A program made the position numbers and the translations under genes. A DNA stretch of 64,000 nucleotides, taken from assembly GCA_963752045.1 (NCBI GenBank), contig CAVVWN010000008.1, positions 930,001-994,000 of the forward strand. Direction: 5' to 3'. This DNA comes from DATKDF01 sp963752045. GTDB taxonomy: Bacteria; Acidobacteriota; Vicinamibacteria; Vicinamibacterales; SCN-69-37. Below are positions 33,994 through 42,798 of this stretch, piece by piece; the stretch's first letter is position 1; the number at the start of each line of letters is the position of its first letter. The notes under the pieces are model-generated. The model had not been told where the DNA came from. It worked only from the letters and a program-made list of their open reading frames with translations, and ran no database searches.

Positions 33994-35328
33994 ATGACGA
34001 GCAGTGGCCCATCCTCTCAATCTCTCCGTCTGGCGGCCGTCGGCGTCACGCTTTTCTGCGCCGCGGGCGCCTTCCTGCTCGGCGACGTGGCGCCACCGGC
34101 CGTGCGCGGATGCGTCGGTGTCGTTGGCTTTCTCGCATTCGTCGCCTCGTTCTCGTCGGACTTGCGCAGGGTCAACTGGCGCACGGTTGGTTGGGGCCTG
34201 GCCCTGCAGGTCGGCCTCGCACTGCTCATCCTGCGTTTCGAAGTCGGTGGCCGTCGTCCGGTCTACGAGCTCTTTCAGACCGTCGCCGGAGGGGTTCGCC
34301 AGTTCCTTGCGCTGACCAACGCCGGGACGCAAATGGTCTTCGGGGACCTGGCCAACCCGGCGGCGATGGAAGGCGCCGGGTTTGCCAACGGGTTCGTCTT
34401 CGCGTTTCAGGGCCTGCCGGTCATCATCTTCGTCTCCGCGTTCTTCACGCTGCTGTACTACTTCGGCATTCTCCAGTTCGTCGTCCGCCTGATGGCCCGC
34501 GTGATGATGGTGCTCATGCGCACGAGCGGCGCCGAAACGCTCTCGGCCGCCGCCAACGTATTCATGGGGCAGACCGAAGCGCCGCTCATCGTCAAGCCGT
34601 ACGTCGTGCGGATGACGCAGTCGGAGCTGCTCGCGATGATGGTGGGCGGGATGGCCACGATCGCGGGCAGCGTGATGGCGATCTACATCGCGCTCGGTGC
34701 CGATCCGGTCGCGATTCTCACGACGAGCGTGATGGCGGCGCCGTGCGGGCTCTACCTGTCGAAGATTCTCCTGCCCGAGACCGAAGAGCCCGAGACCGTC
34801 CGGCACACGGAGACCACGGCCGAGCGGTCACACGCCAACGCCGTGGATGCGCTCGCGGCCGGCGCGTCGGACGGCACCGTGCTCGCCATCAACGTCGCCG
34901 CGATGCTCATTGCCTTCCTCGCCTTCCTCGCGCTGGCGGACTATGGCCTCGGGCTCATCTACCCGGGGCTGTCGCTTGCGAAGATCTTTGCGGTGATCTT
35001 CGCGCCGGCCGCGGTGATGATGGGCGTGCCCATGGCGGAAGTGCCCGTCGTGGCCGACCTGCTCGGCACCAAGCTCGTGGCCAACGAGTTCGTGGCGTAC
35101 CTCAAGCTCACGACCGAGTACGCGGACATCAGCCGTGAGTCGCTCGTGCTCTCGACGTATGCGCTCACCGGCTTTGCCAACGTGGGGTCGATCGGCATAC
35201 TGATTGGCGGCATCGGCGGCATGGCGCCCACCCGGCGCGGCGACCTCGCCAGGCTGGGAGGCAAGGCGCTCCTCGGCGGTTTCGTCGCGACGATGATCAA
35301 CGCGGCAATCGCGGCGATGCTGCTCTGA
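33994..35328 (+). CDS. Concentrative nucleoside transporter (CNT/NupC family)
   Basis: This encodes a 444-residue inner-membrane symporter that takes up nucleosides with H+ or Na+. The helix-hairpin region has the CNT signature NVFMGQTEAPLIVKPYV near residues 189-205, and the second repeat contains VANEFVAYLKL and STYALTGFANVGSIGI, both diagnostic. A GGGAG site precedes the ATG. Purine nucleoside phosphorylase and cytidine deaminase follow on the same strand, so the three genes form a nucleoside uptake and salvage operon. Confidence 0.93.
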   Translation: MTSSGPSSQSLRLAAVGVTLFCAAGAFLLGDVAPPAVRGCVGVVGFLAFVASFSSDLRRVNWRTVGWGLALQVGLALLILRFEVGGRRPVYELFQTVAGGVRQFLALTNAGTQMVFGDLANPAAMEGAGFANGFVFAFQGLPVIIFVSAFFTLLYYFGILQFVVRLMARVMMVLMRTSGAETLSAAANVFMGQTEAPLIVKPYVVRMTQSELLAMMVGGMATIAGSVMAIYIALGADPVAILTTSVMAAPCGLYLSKILLPETEEPETVRHTETTAERSHANAVDALAAGASDGTVLAINVAAMLIAFLAFLALADYGLGLIYPGLSLAKIFAVIFAPAAVMMGVPMAEVPVVADLLGTKLVANEFVAYLKLTTEYADISRESLVLSTYALTGFANVGSIGILIGGIGGMAPTRRGDLARLGGKALLGGFVATMINAAIAAMLL

Positions 35329-35365
35329 GGTTGGGCGGCCGGGGAATCACGGGTGGCGGGCGGTG

Positions 35366-36184
35366 ATGGCGACCTACGAACGCGTCGAATCGGCGGCCGG
35401 GTTCCTGCGGGACCGTGTTGGCGAGCGGGCCGATGTGGCCGTGATCCTCGGATCCGGTCTCGGGGCATTTACCGAACGCCTGGGCGACCAGACCGAGGTC
35501 GCGTATGGCGAGATCCCGCACTGGCCCCCGGTTGGCGTCATCGGCCACGAGGGCCGGCTGGTGGCCGGAGAGCTCGGCGGGCGACGCGTGCTGGCGCTCT
35601 CGGGGCGGGCGCATCTCTACGAAGGTCACGAGCCGGACCGCGTGACGTTCGGCGTGCGGGTGCTCGGCAGGCTGGGTGTGCCCGCGCTCGTGCTCACCAA
35701 TGCGGCCGGGGCGATCAATCTGGCCTTGGCTCCGGGCATGCTCATGGTCATCGACGACCACATCAATCTGACGGGAATCAACCCGCTGACCGGCCCGAAC
35801 GACATCCGCTTCGGACCGCGTTTTCCGGACATGAGTGAGGTGTACTCCGCCCGTCTGCGCCGGCTGGCCGACGAGGCCGCGCGGGCCGCGCAGATCGACC
35901 TCGCTCACGGCGTCTACCTGGCGGTGCCCGGACCGAGCTACGAGACGCCGGCGGAAATTCGCGCGTTCCGTGGCCTTGGCGCCGACGCGGTGGGGATGTC
36001 GACCGTTCCCGAGGCGATCGTGGCCCGGCACATGGGGCTCGAGGTGCTCGGCATGTCGTGCATTTCGAACATGGCCGCGGGCATTCTGCCGCAGCCGCTC
36101 GCGGCCGATGAGGTCGTTCTGGCGGCCGCGCGCGTCGGACGCGCGTTCGGCGACGTCCTGGAGCAGACGATTGCGAGACTCTGA
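35366..36184 (+). CDS. punA: Purine-nucleoside phosphorylase (trimeric type)
   Basis: This encodes 272 residues that split purine nucleosides with phosphate into base and ribose-1-phosphate. Motifs are AVILGSGLGAF (phosphate loop, near residue 30), GRAHLYEGH, VLTNAAGAIN, VPGPSYETPAEI and GMSTVPEAIVARHMG. All match the low-molecular-mass trimeric PNP family (PunA). The ATG at 35366 is preceded by an in-frame GTG at 35363. The 3' end overlaps the cdd start by 14 bases. Confidence 0.94.
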   Translation: MATYERVESAAGFLRDRVGERADVAVILGSGLGAFTERLGDQTEVAYGEIPHWPPVGVIGHEGRLVAGELGGRRVLALSGRAHLYEGHEPDRVTFGVRVLGRLGVPALVLTNAAGAINLALAPGMLMVIDDHINLTGINPLTGPNDIRFGPRFPDMSEVYSARLRRLADEAARAAQIDLAHGVYLAVPGPSYETPAEIRAFRGLGADAVGMSTVPEAIVARHMGLEVLGMSCISNMAAGILPQPLAADEVVLAAARVGRAFGDVLEQTIARL

Positions 36185-36605
36185 CCTGCGGCGCCTCGTG
36201 GCGGCGGCGCGGGCCGCGAGGAAGCACGCCGCGGCCCGCGAGTCGGGGTTCCGCGTGGGCGCTGCGCTCGCCGCCGGCGATGGGCGGATCTTCACGGGCT
36301 GCAATGTCGAGAACGCCACACTCGGGCTCACGGTGTGCGCCGAGCGCGTGGCGTTATGGAAGGCGCTCTCGGAGGGAGTCCGCTCGTTCTCCGCGCTTGC
36401 GGTCGTCGCGCAGCCGGCCGAGCCCACGCCGCCCTGCGGCGCCTGCCGGCAACTGCTCTGGGAATACTGCGGCGACATTCCGGTGGTGCTGGCCAACCTG
36501 CGTCGCCTGACGGCACACCACACGCTGGGGGAACTGTTGCCTGCGCCGTTCGATCGGCGCTTCCTTCGCAAGGGGCGCGCTCGGCGGCCGCGGCGGCGCC
36601 CCTGA
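36171..36605 (+). CDS. cdd: Cytidine deaminase
   Basis: This encodes a 144-residue homotetrameric-type cytidine deaminase that turns cytidine into uridine. Motifs are FRVGAALAA, GCNVENA, the zinc-and-proton motif CAE in TVCAERVALWKA, and PPCGACRQLL with the two zinc Cys residues. The start is a TTG at 36171 with GGAG about six bases upstream, inside the end of punA. A GTG at 36198 would remove the first helix. The C-terminal tail is unusually Arg-rich (RKGRARRPRRRP). Confidence 0.9.
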   Translation: MRDSDLRRLVAAARAARKHAAARESGFRVGAALAAGDGRIFTGCNVENATLGLTVCAERVALWKALSEGVRSFSALAVVAQPAEPTPPCGACRQLLWEYCGDIPVVLANLRRLTAHHTLGELLPAPFDRRFLRKGRARRPRRRP

Positions 36606-36609
36606 CCGG

Positions 36610-37581
36610 TCACCTGCCGGCGAGCAGGCGATCCTCAAACGCGTAATCGATCGACCGTCGAGGCTGGGTTGCGTACCAGCGGAATCCGGCGTCGAGTGCC
36701 GTCGCAAGCGGTGTCGGGGTCACGCCAAGGACCCGCATCGCTTTTTCGCCCGACTCGGTGAACGGGGGGAGGTCCAGGTACTCACCGAAGTACAGATTGG
36801 GGCCCACGAGCGCGCCGCCGGCGGCCTCGATCGACGCGCGGGGCACCGACACCAGCCGGGGTGCGAGGCCGGCCGCTCGGGAGAGCGCTTCGATGAAGCT
36901 GCGCTGCGTCAAGCGCTCCGTGTGCGCGATGTTGAACGCCTCACCAACCGCTTCAGGCGCCGTCGTCGCGCGGATGCACGTCTCGGCCACGTCATGAACG
37001 TAGGCCCACTGCATCGGTGCCCCGCCGCCGTCCGGGAGGACGATCGGGCGGTTGTCGGCCAGGCGGTCCCAGAAGAACTGCTCGCGATAGAAGGGCTGTC
37101 GCGGCCCGTGGACGAAGGGAGGGCGGACGGTCACGACCGGAAAACCGGACTGGTCGTGCAGCCGGAACAGGGCGCGCTCGGCCGAGGCCTTGTGAACGGC
37201 GTACAGGTCCGGCGCATCGTCGCCGACGAGCGGCTCGTCCTCACGGTGATCGAGTCCCGGCCCGTACGCGGCGATGCTCGACATGAACACGTAGCGATGC
37301 AGCCGGTCGCCGCAGGCCCGTGCCGCGGCCTCGACCTCGCTGGCCGTCGTGCCGTGCTGCCAGTCGTAGGCCAGATCGAACACGACGTCGAAGCGCTCGC
37401 GTCGCAGCAGGGCTGCGACGGCCGTGACGTCCCGGCGGTCCGCCTGGAGGTTGCCGACGTCTGGACCCAGATCGTGGTGGTCGCGCCGGTGAAGGATCCA
37501 TACGTCATGGCCACTGTCGACGAGACGTTCCACGATGGCCCGTCCCATGAACTGTGTGCCGCCGATCACAAGGGCCTTCAT
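36610..37581 (-). CDS. NAD-dependent epimerase/dehydratase (extended SDR)
   Basis: This encodes 323 residues. The NAD-binding motif is KALVIGGTQFMGRAIVERL at the N-terminus, a variant of GxxGxxG. The catalytic Y-x3-K is in YAVHKASAE. The substrate domain contains FPVVTVRPPFVHGPRQ and AYVHDVAETCIRA. This is the group of atypical SDRs sometimes annotated as isoflavone-reductase-like or chloroplast RNA-binding-like; the substrate is probably a nucleotide sugar but that is unproven. The ATG at 37581 is preferred over the ATG at 37590. It is divergent from mtnA. Confidence 0.85.
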   Translation of the reverse strand: MKALVIGGTQFMGRAIVERLVDSGHDVWILHRRDHHDLGPDVGNLQADRRDVTAVAALLRRERFDVVFDLAYDWQHGTTASEVEAAARACGDRLHRYVFMSSIAAYGPGLDHREDEPLVGDDAPDLYAVHKASAERALFRLHDQSGFPVVTVRPPFVHGPRQPFYREQFFWDRLADNRPIVLPDGGGAPMQWAYVHDVAETCIRATTAPEAVGEAFNIAHTERLTQRSFIEALSRAAGLAPRLVSVPRASIEAAGGALVGPNLYFGEYLDLPPFTESGEKAMRVLGVTPTPLATALDAGFRWYATQPRRSIDYAFEDRLLAGR

Positions 37582-37617
37582 TGCCGGCATGATAGCTGAT
37601 TGACATATCCTTGTCGG

Positions 37618-38661
37618 ATGCTTCCGACGATCGAACGGCAGCCCGACGCGGTGGTCATGGTCGACCAGCGCAAGCTGCCGGGCAAGGAGCTCTACGTTCG
37701 CTGCAAGACGGCCGCTGAAGTCGCCCGCGCCATCAAGACGATGGTGATTCGGGGGGCGCCGGCCATCGGCGTGGCTGCGGCGATGGGGATTGCGCTGGGC
37801 ATGCGGCGCAGCAAGGCGACGGGCACCAGGCAGTTCGCGGTCGAATTCACCGGTTTGTGCGAGCTCATGGCCAGCACGCGGCCCACGGCCGTCAACCTCT
37901 TCTGGGCCATCGACCGGATGAAGCGGGCGTTTGGCGAGGCCGCCAAGGCCGGGCTGTCGGTCGCCGAGCTCCAGGATCACCTCGAGCGCGAGGCGCAGGC
38001 CATCCATGATGAGGACGTCGCAAGCTGCCGCGCGATGGGCCGCTTCGGCGCCGAGGTCGTGCCCGATGCCGCGCGTATCCTCACGCACTGCAACGCGGGC
38101 GCACTGGCCACGGCCGGATACGGCACGGCGCTCGGCGTGATTCGTGCCGCGGCCGAACAAGGCAAAGTCGCGCAGGTCTTTGCCGACGAGACGCGGCCGT
38201 TCCTGCAGGGAGCCAGGCTGACCGCCTGGGAGCTCGTCCGCGACCACATTCCGACGACCGTCATCACCGAGAGCATGGCGGGGCCCCTGATGCGGCAGGG
38301 CGGCATCGACCTGGTCGTCGTTGGCGCGGACCGGATAGCGCGCAACGGCGACGTGGCCAACAAGATCGGGACCTACACGGTTGCGATGATGGCTCGAGCC
38401 CACCGGATCCCGTTCTACGTGGCCGCGCCGCTCTCGACGATTGACCTCACGACCGAGAGCGGCGCCGCGATTCCAATCGAACAGCGGAGTGCCCGCGAGA
38501 TCACCCATCTCGGCGCGATGCAGCTCGCGCCCGAAGGCGCCAGCGTCTGGAATCCGGCCTTCGACGTCACCCCTGCGGAACTGGTGACCGGTATCATCAC
38601 CGAGAAGGGTGTCGCCAGCTCGCCGTACGAGACGAGTCTCGCGGCGTTGTTCGGGGACTAG
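37618..38661 (+). CDS. mtnA: S-methyl-5-thioribose-1-phosphate isomerase
   Basis: This encodes a 347-residue enzyme of the methionine salvage pathway that converts methylthioribose-1-phosphate to the ribulose form. Diagnostic motifs are MVIRGAPAIGVAAAMG near residues 44-59, LTHCNAGALATAGYGTALG (catalytic Cys), VFADETRPFLQGARLTAWEL and VGADRIARNGDVANKIGTY with the catalytic Asp. No other salvage genes are in the window. The gene could also supply a promiscuous isomerase in 5-deoxyribose disposal. Confidence 0.94.
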   Translation: MLPTIERQPDAVVMVDQRKLPGKELYVRCKTAAEVARAIKTMVIRGAPAIGVAAAMGIALGMRRSKATGTRQFAVEFTGLCELMASTRPTAVNLFWAIDRMKRAFGEAAKAGLSVAELQDHLEREAQAIHDEDVASCRAMGRFGAEVVPDAARILTHCNAGALATAGYGTALGVIRAAAEQGKVAQVFADETRPFLQGARLTAWELVRDHIPTTVITESMAGPLMRQGGIDLVVVGADRIARNGDVANKIGTYTVAMMARAHRIPFYVAAPLSTIDLTTESGAAIPIEQRSAREITHLGAMQLAPEGASVWNPAFDVTPAELVTGIITEKGVASSPYETSLAALFGD

Positions 38662-38684
38662 CGCCCAGCGCCCAGAGCGCCAGG

Positions 38685-38705
38685 CCAGAGCCCAGAGCCC
38701 AGAGC
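38685..38705. repeat. Three tandem CCAGAGC heptamers between mtnA and tsaD
   Basis: Three perfect head-to-tail copies of CCAGAGC end three bases before the tsaD ATG. Degenerate copies extend back to about 38661, so nearly the whole 47-base gap is repeat. No Shine-Dalgarno sequence is present for tsaD. Confidence 0.75.
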
Positions 38706-38708
38706 CCC

Positions 38709-39830
38709 ATGATCGTTCTAGGCATCGAGACTTCCTGTGACGAGACCGCGGCGGCCGTGGTCGAGACGACCGGTGACCCCGCGCGCCCGTGGCGGATGCG
38801 GTCGAACGTCATCGCCTCACAGGCCGCGATTCACCGTGAGTGGGGCGGCGTCGTGCCCGAGATCGCCTCGCGGCAGCACGTACGCGACATCTGCGGCGTG
38901 GTCGAACGTGCGCTCGACGAGGCCGGCGCGACCTGGCGCGGGATTGACGCGCTCGCGGTGACCCAGGGGCCAGGCCTTGTCGGCTCGCTTCTCGTGGGCG
39001 TGGCATTTACAAAGTCGCTCGCCGCTGCCCTCGCGAAGCCGGTCGTCGGCGTGCACCATCTGGCCGGACACATCGAGTCGATCGTGCTCGAGCATGGCGA
39101 GATGCCGATGCCGGCCATCGTGCTCGTCGTCTCGGGTGGCCACACCAGCCTCTACTGGATTCCAGAGCCCGGCCGGTACACGCTCGTCGGGCGCACCCGG
39201 GACGACGCGGCTGGTGAGGCGTACGACAAGGTCGCGAAGCTCCTTGGCCTCGGGTATCCGGGTGGCCCGGTGATCGACCGGATGGCGCGCGACGGCAATG
39301 ACCAGGCGGTCGCGCTTCCGCGGCCGCGCTTCACTCATGCGGACCGGAACCCGCCGCCAACGGATCTGGCCTCCGGGGCATTGCCGCCGGGCCTCGACAA
39401 GCCGGCGGAGTTCTCGTTTTCGGGTCTCAAGACGGCTGTCGTCCGCCATCTCGCGTCGCGCGGGGTGGAGGTCGCGACCGGCCTCACGGTGCCGACCGAT
39501 GCCGGCCCTCTCTCCCGGCAGGAGGTTGCCGACTTCTGCGCGAGCTTTCAGCGGGTGGTCGTGGAGTCGCTCGTTGAGCGCACGTTTGACGCGGCGCAGA
39601 GGCTCGGCGCCCGGAGCATCGGTATCGCCGGCGGCGTGTCGGCCAACAGCCGCCTCCGGAGCGACGCCCTCGCGCGCGGCGAGCGCGAGGGCATTCCTGT
39701 ACTCATCCCGAGGCTGGCGCTGTCAACCGACAACGCTGCGATGATCGCTGCGGCCGGGCTTCGCAGGCTTGCCCGGGGTGAACGGGCACCGCTCGACTTC
39801 AACGCCCAGGCGTCCCTCCCCATCGCGTGA
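38709..39830 (+). CDS. tsaD: tRNA N6-adenosine threonylcarbamoyltransferase TsaD
   Basis: This encodes 373 residues of the enzyme that makes t6A37 in tRNAs reading ANN codons. The actin-like ATPase motifs are GIETSCDETAAAV at residues 5-17 and VVSGGHTSLYW. The metal-binding pair is HHLAGHIES. The YDKVAKLLGLGYPGGPVID loop and GGVSANSRLR are also present. All key residues are intact. The stop overlaps the next ATG (TGATG), so the Nudix fusion gene is translated with it. Confidence 0.96.
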   Translation: MIVLGIETSCDETAAAVVETTGDPARPWRMRSNVIASQAAIHREWGGVVPEIASRQHVRDICGVVERALDEAGATWRGIDALAVTQGPGLVGSLLVGVAFTKSLAAALAKPVVGVHHLAGHIESIVLEHGEMPMPAIVLVVSGGHTSLYWIPEPGRYTLVGRTRDDAAGEAYDKVAKLLGLGYPGGPVIDRMARDGNDQAVALPRPRFTHADRNPPPTDLASGALPPGLDKPAEFSFSGLKTAVVRHLASRGVEVATGLTVPTDAGPLSRQEVADFCASFQRVVVESLVERTFDAAQRLGARSIGIAGGVSANSRLRSDALARGEREGIPVLIPRLALSTDNAAMIAAAGLRRLARGERAPLDFNAQASLPIA

Positions 39831-40687
39831 TGGACCCCATGGATCTCGTGCGCGATTTCTACCGCGCGGTCAATCGCGGTGATGCGGCCGCGGTCGCCGC
39901 GTTTTACCATCCGTCCTGCATCGCAGAGCACGTGTTCACGGGTGATGCGGGGACGTACCACGGGCGGGCGGCCATCGCTGCCCGCTGGCTTTCTGAACTT
40001 CAGACGTATGCGGGCGCCCTTCCGGGCGGAAACCGGGTGGATGTCCGACGCATCGCGGGCATCGAGACCGGATGGGGTTGGGTCAGAAGCGAATGGCTGG
40101 CGGCGGTTGCCCCGACGGACGGACCGTCCGCATGTTTCTCGGCCGGCCACTCCCACTTCTGGATCGAAGAGGGGCTCATCGTCAGGCATCGGAGTGTGGG
40201 ACGCCCGGTCGCAGGGGCCGAGCCCGTGGCGTCCGCGCCGACGTCGGAACGGCACTATCCCACACGACCCGTCGTGGGTGTCGGGGCCGTCATCCTGCTC
40301 GAATCCGGGCAGGTCGTCCTCGTCAGACGGGGTCATGAGCCGCTCGCCGGGCAGTGGACGCTGCCGGGTGGCATGCTGGAGCTCGGCGAGACGCTCGAGG
40401 CAGGTGCCGCGCGAGAAGTCCTGGAGGAGACCGGGCTTGTCGTCAACGTCGGGCCTGCCGTCGACGTGTTCGATCGGATTCTGGTGGATGATGAGGGGCG
40501 CGTACGCTATCACTACGTGCTCGTCGACTACCTGTGCCGGCCGCGGAGCGGCGTGCTCACGGCCGGTTCGGATGTCGAGGACGTGATGCTGGTCGATCCG
40601 GCGGGGCTCGCCGCTTACGGCGTGGCCGGGAAGGCGCGGGACGTGGTGGCCCGTGCCGTGGCGCTCAATCGGGGATACACATGGTGA
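39830..40687 (+). CDS. Fusion of an NTF2/SnoaL-like domain with a Nudix hydrolase
   Basis: This encodes a 285-residue two-domain protein. Residues 1-125 form a nuclear transport factor 2-like fold, starting DLVRDFYRAVNRGDAAAVAA with HSHFWIEEGLIVRHRS at its end. Residues 140-285 are a Nudix hydrolase. The Nudix box (G-x5-E-x7-REVLEETGL) spans about residues 180-202 and is complete, so hydrolysis of a nucleoside diphosphate derivative is expected. The NTF2-like part could bind the substrate or mediate dimerisation. It overlaps tsaD upstream and the secreted gene downstream by a few bases. Confidence 0.85.
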   Translation: MDPMDLVRDFYRAVNRGDAAAVAAFYHPSCIAEHVFTGDAGTYHGRAAIAARWLSELQTYAGALPGGNRVDVRRIAGIETGWGWVRSEWLAAVAPTDGPSACFSAGHSHFWIEEGLIVRHRSVGRPVAGAEPVASAPTSERHYPTRPVVGVGAVILLESGQVVLVRRGHEPLAGQWTLPGGMLELGETLEAGAAREVLEETGLVVNVGPAVDVFDRILVDDEGRVRYHYVLVDYLCRPRSGVLTAGSDVEDVMLVDPAGLAAYGVAGKARDVVARAVALNRGYTW

Positions 40688-41493
40688 AGAAACTCATCGC
40701 GCTCGCCTCGCTCGTCTCATGTGCAGCCGTGCCGCTCAGCGCGGAGCTCAGGGTCGTCTCGAAGCTGGAGATCCGCAAGGCCGAATCGACCGCGCCGGCC
40801 GATCCGCTCTCCGCCATGATGGCGGGCGCCCTCGCGCAGCAGGTGCAGCAGATGAACGGCACGGAGACGACCACGACCATCGGCGACGGCGTCATCCGCA
40901 CCGAGGCCAACAGATCCATCGGGGGCCTTCCGGCGGGCATGATCACGATCATGCGCGCCGACGGCAGCATGGTGGGGATCAACCCGGCGGAACGGACCTT
41001 CTTCAGGGCGTCGGTGCCGGATCTCGCCTCGCTGGCACCCGGCTTGAAGCCGACCATCACGGTCACGCGAACCGGCGAGTTCTCGAACCTGCTCGGAGAG
41101 CGCGTCGAGCGCGTCGAGATGGACCTCCAGATGCCGCTGCCGATTCCGCCCGAGGCGGTGTCACAGCTTCCGCCTGGATTTCCGACCGAAGTGGTCATGA
41201 AGATCGAGAACTGGACGGCCGAGGCCTTCAAGGCGTACGGCACCCAGATGGTCAGGGGGAACCCGGCGATGGCGGCGCTCGGCCTGGCCGAGATCGCCGA
41301 CATCGGGTTCGCGATGCGCCAGATCGTCCGCAGTCCGATGCTCGGCGGCTACGAGATGGAGACGACGGTCACGAGCGTGAGCGAGGTCACCCCGCCCTCC
41401 GGGTTCTTCGAGGTGCCCGAGGGTTACCGTGAGGTGGCCGCGCCGGCCGGGATCGGCCGCGGCTCGGGCCCGGCCTCGGCGGGCCGTGATTGA
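40681..41493 (+). CDS. Secreted protein of unknown function
   Basis: This encodes 270 residues with a signal peptide (MVKKLIALASLVSCAAVPLS, cleaved after SAE). The mature part starts LRVVSKLEIRKAES and contains a Thr-rich stretch (TETTTTIGDGVIRTEANRS) and an Ala/Ser tail. It looks beta-rich, and the part TVTRTGEFSNLLGERVERVE resembles outer-membrane or periplasmic lipid-carrier folds (LolA-like), but this is weak. The ATG overlaps the Nudix stop. No specific family is recognised. Confidence 0.65.
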   Translation: MVKKLIALASLVSCAAVPLSAELRVVSKLEIRKAESTAPADPLSAMMAGALAQQVQQMNGTETTTTIGDGVIRTEANRSIGGLPAGMITIMRADGSMVGINPAERTFFRASVPDLASLAPGLKPTITVTRTGEFSNLLGERVERVEMDLQMPLPIPPEAVSQLPPGFPTEVVMKIENWTAEAFKAYGTQMVRGNPAMAALGLAEIADIGFAMRQIVRSPMLGGYEMETTVTSVSEVTPPSGFFEVPEGYREVAAPAGIGRGSGPASAGRD

Positions 41494-41516
41494 CAAGCTG
41501 ACGTCGGCCCGATAGC

Positions 41517-42794
41517 GTGGCCCGCCATATGGCTCTCCACAACAAGATCCTGCTCGGTCTCGTGGTTGGCGCCGTGATGGGTGTCGTCGCGAACCTGTCG
41601 CTCGGCGGGTCGGCCGGCCTCGAGCGGTTCATCAGCCTCGTCACCGATCCGATCGGGCGGTTGTGGCTGAATGCGCTGATCATGGTGGTGCTGCCGCTGG
41701 TGCTGTCGACGCTGGCGCTTGGTGTCGCCGGGTTGGGATCGCTCGCAAAGGTCGGCCGAATTGGCGGGATCACGCTGCTCACGTTCCTCTCGCTGACGGC
41801 CATGGCCGCCACGCTCGGCCTCCTGATGGTGAACACCATCCGTCCGGGTACCCGCCTGGATCCGGCCATCCAGCAGGGGCTCATGGAGACTTACAAGGGC
41901 GAGTCGAGCCAGGCCATGGGGCTGGCCGAAACCGGGCTCAGCATCGATCTGCTCATCAACATCGTTCCGCGGAACCCGGTGAAGGCCGCGGCCGACTTCA
42001 ACATGCTCGCGGTGATCTTCTTCGCGCTCATGGTCGGCGTGGCGCTCACCAAGCTCGCGCCCGACAAGGCCAGGCCCATGCTCGAGTTTCTCGAGAGCCT
42101 CGCGCAGATCACGATTGCCATCATCGAGATGGTAATGCACGTGGCGCCGTACGCCGTGGCCTGTCTGATCTTCGGCGTGATCGCCAGGTTCGGCTTCGAC
42201 CTGCTCTTCAGCCTGGCCAACTACGTCATCACCGTGGTGAGCGGCCTCCTCATCTTCATGGCGGTCGTGTACCCGCTGATCCTGAAGTTCGTCGTGAAGA
42301 TCCGCCCGCGTGAGTTCTTCGAGAAGGCCTGGATCGTCATCGTCACGGCGTTCTCGACATCGTCGAGCAACGCGACGCTCCCGACCACGCTGCGCACCGC
42401 CGAGGAGAAGCTCGGGGTTCCGAACGAAGTTGCCGGCTTCGTCGTGCCACTGGGTGCCACGATGAACATGAACGGCACCGCGCTCTTCGAGGGCGTCACG
42501 GTGCTCTTCGTCGCGCAGGTGTTCGGGATCAGCCTTCCGCTCGACCAGCAGATCGTCGTCGTGCTGATGTCGGTCGTGGTGGCCGTCGGCGCGGCAGGAG
42601 TCCCGGGAGGCTCAATCCCGCTGCTGATGATGGTGCTCGGCATGGTCGGCGCGCCCATGGAAGGCATCGCCATCGTGCTCGGCGTCGACCGCATTCTCGA
42701 CATGTGCCGCACGACGGTGAACGTCACGGGCGATCTCGTGACGTCGATGGTCGTCCACAAGTTCGCTGGTATCCGCGGCGGCACGATCCTCTGA
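41517..42794 (+). CDS. Dicarboxylate/amino-acid:cation symporter (DAACS/GltP family)
   Basis: This encodes a 425-residue inner-membrane symporter for glutamate, aspartate or C4-dicarboxylates. The two hairpins and substrate site are intact: TAFSTSSSNATLPTTLRTAE, GATMNMNGTALFEGVTVLF, GVPGGSIPLLMMVLGMVG and MCRTTVNVTGDLVTSMVV. A GTG at 41517 is given as start; an ATG at 41529 is an alternative. The HD-domain gene follows four bases after its stop. Preference between aspartate/glutamate and succinate-type substrates is not readable. Confidence 0.93.
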   Translation: MARHMALHNKILLGLVVGAVMGVVANLSLGGSAGLERFISLVTDPIGRLWLNALIMVVLPLVLSTLALGVAGLGSLAKVGRIGGITLLTFLSLTAMAATLGLLMVNTIRPGTRLDPAIQQGLMETYKGESSQAMGLAETGLSIDLLINIVPRNPVKAAADFNMLAVIFFALMVGVALTKLAPDKARPMLEFLESLAQITIAIIEMVMHVAPYAVACLIFGVIARFGFDLLFSLANYVITVVSGLLIFMAVVYPLILKFVVKIRPREFFEKAWIVIVTAFSTSSSNATLPTTLRTAEEKLGVPNEVAGFVVPLGATMNMNGTALFEGVTVLFVAQVFGISLPLDQQIVVVLMSVVVAVGAAGVPGGSIPLLMMVLGMVGAPMEGIAIVLGVDRILDMCRTTVNVTGDLVTSMVVHKFAGIRGGTIL

Positions 42795-42798
42795 CGAT

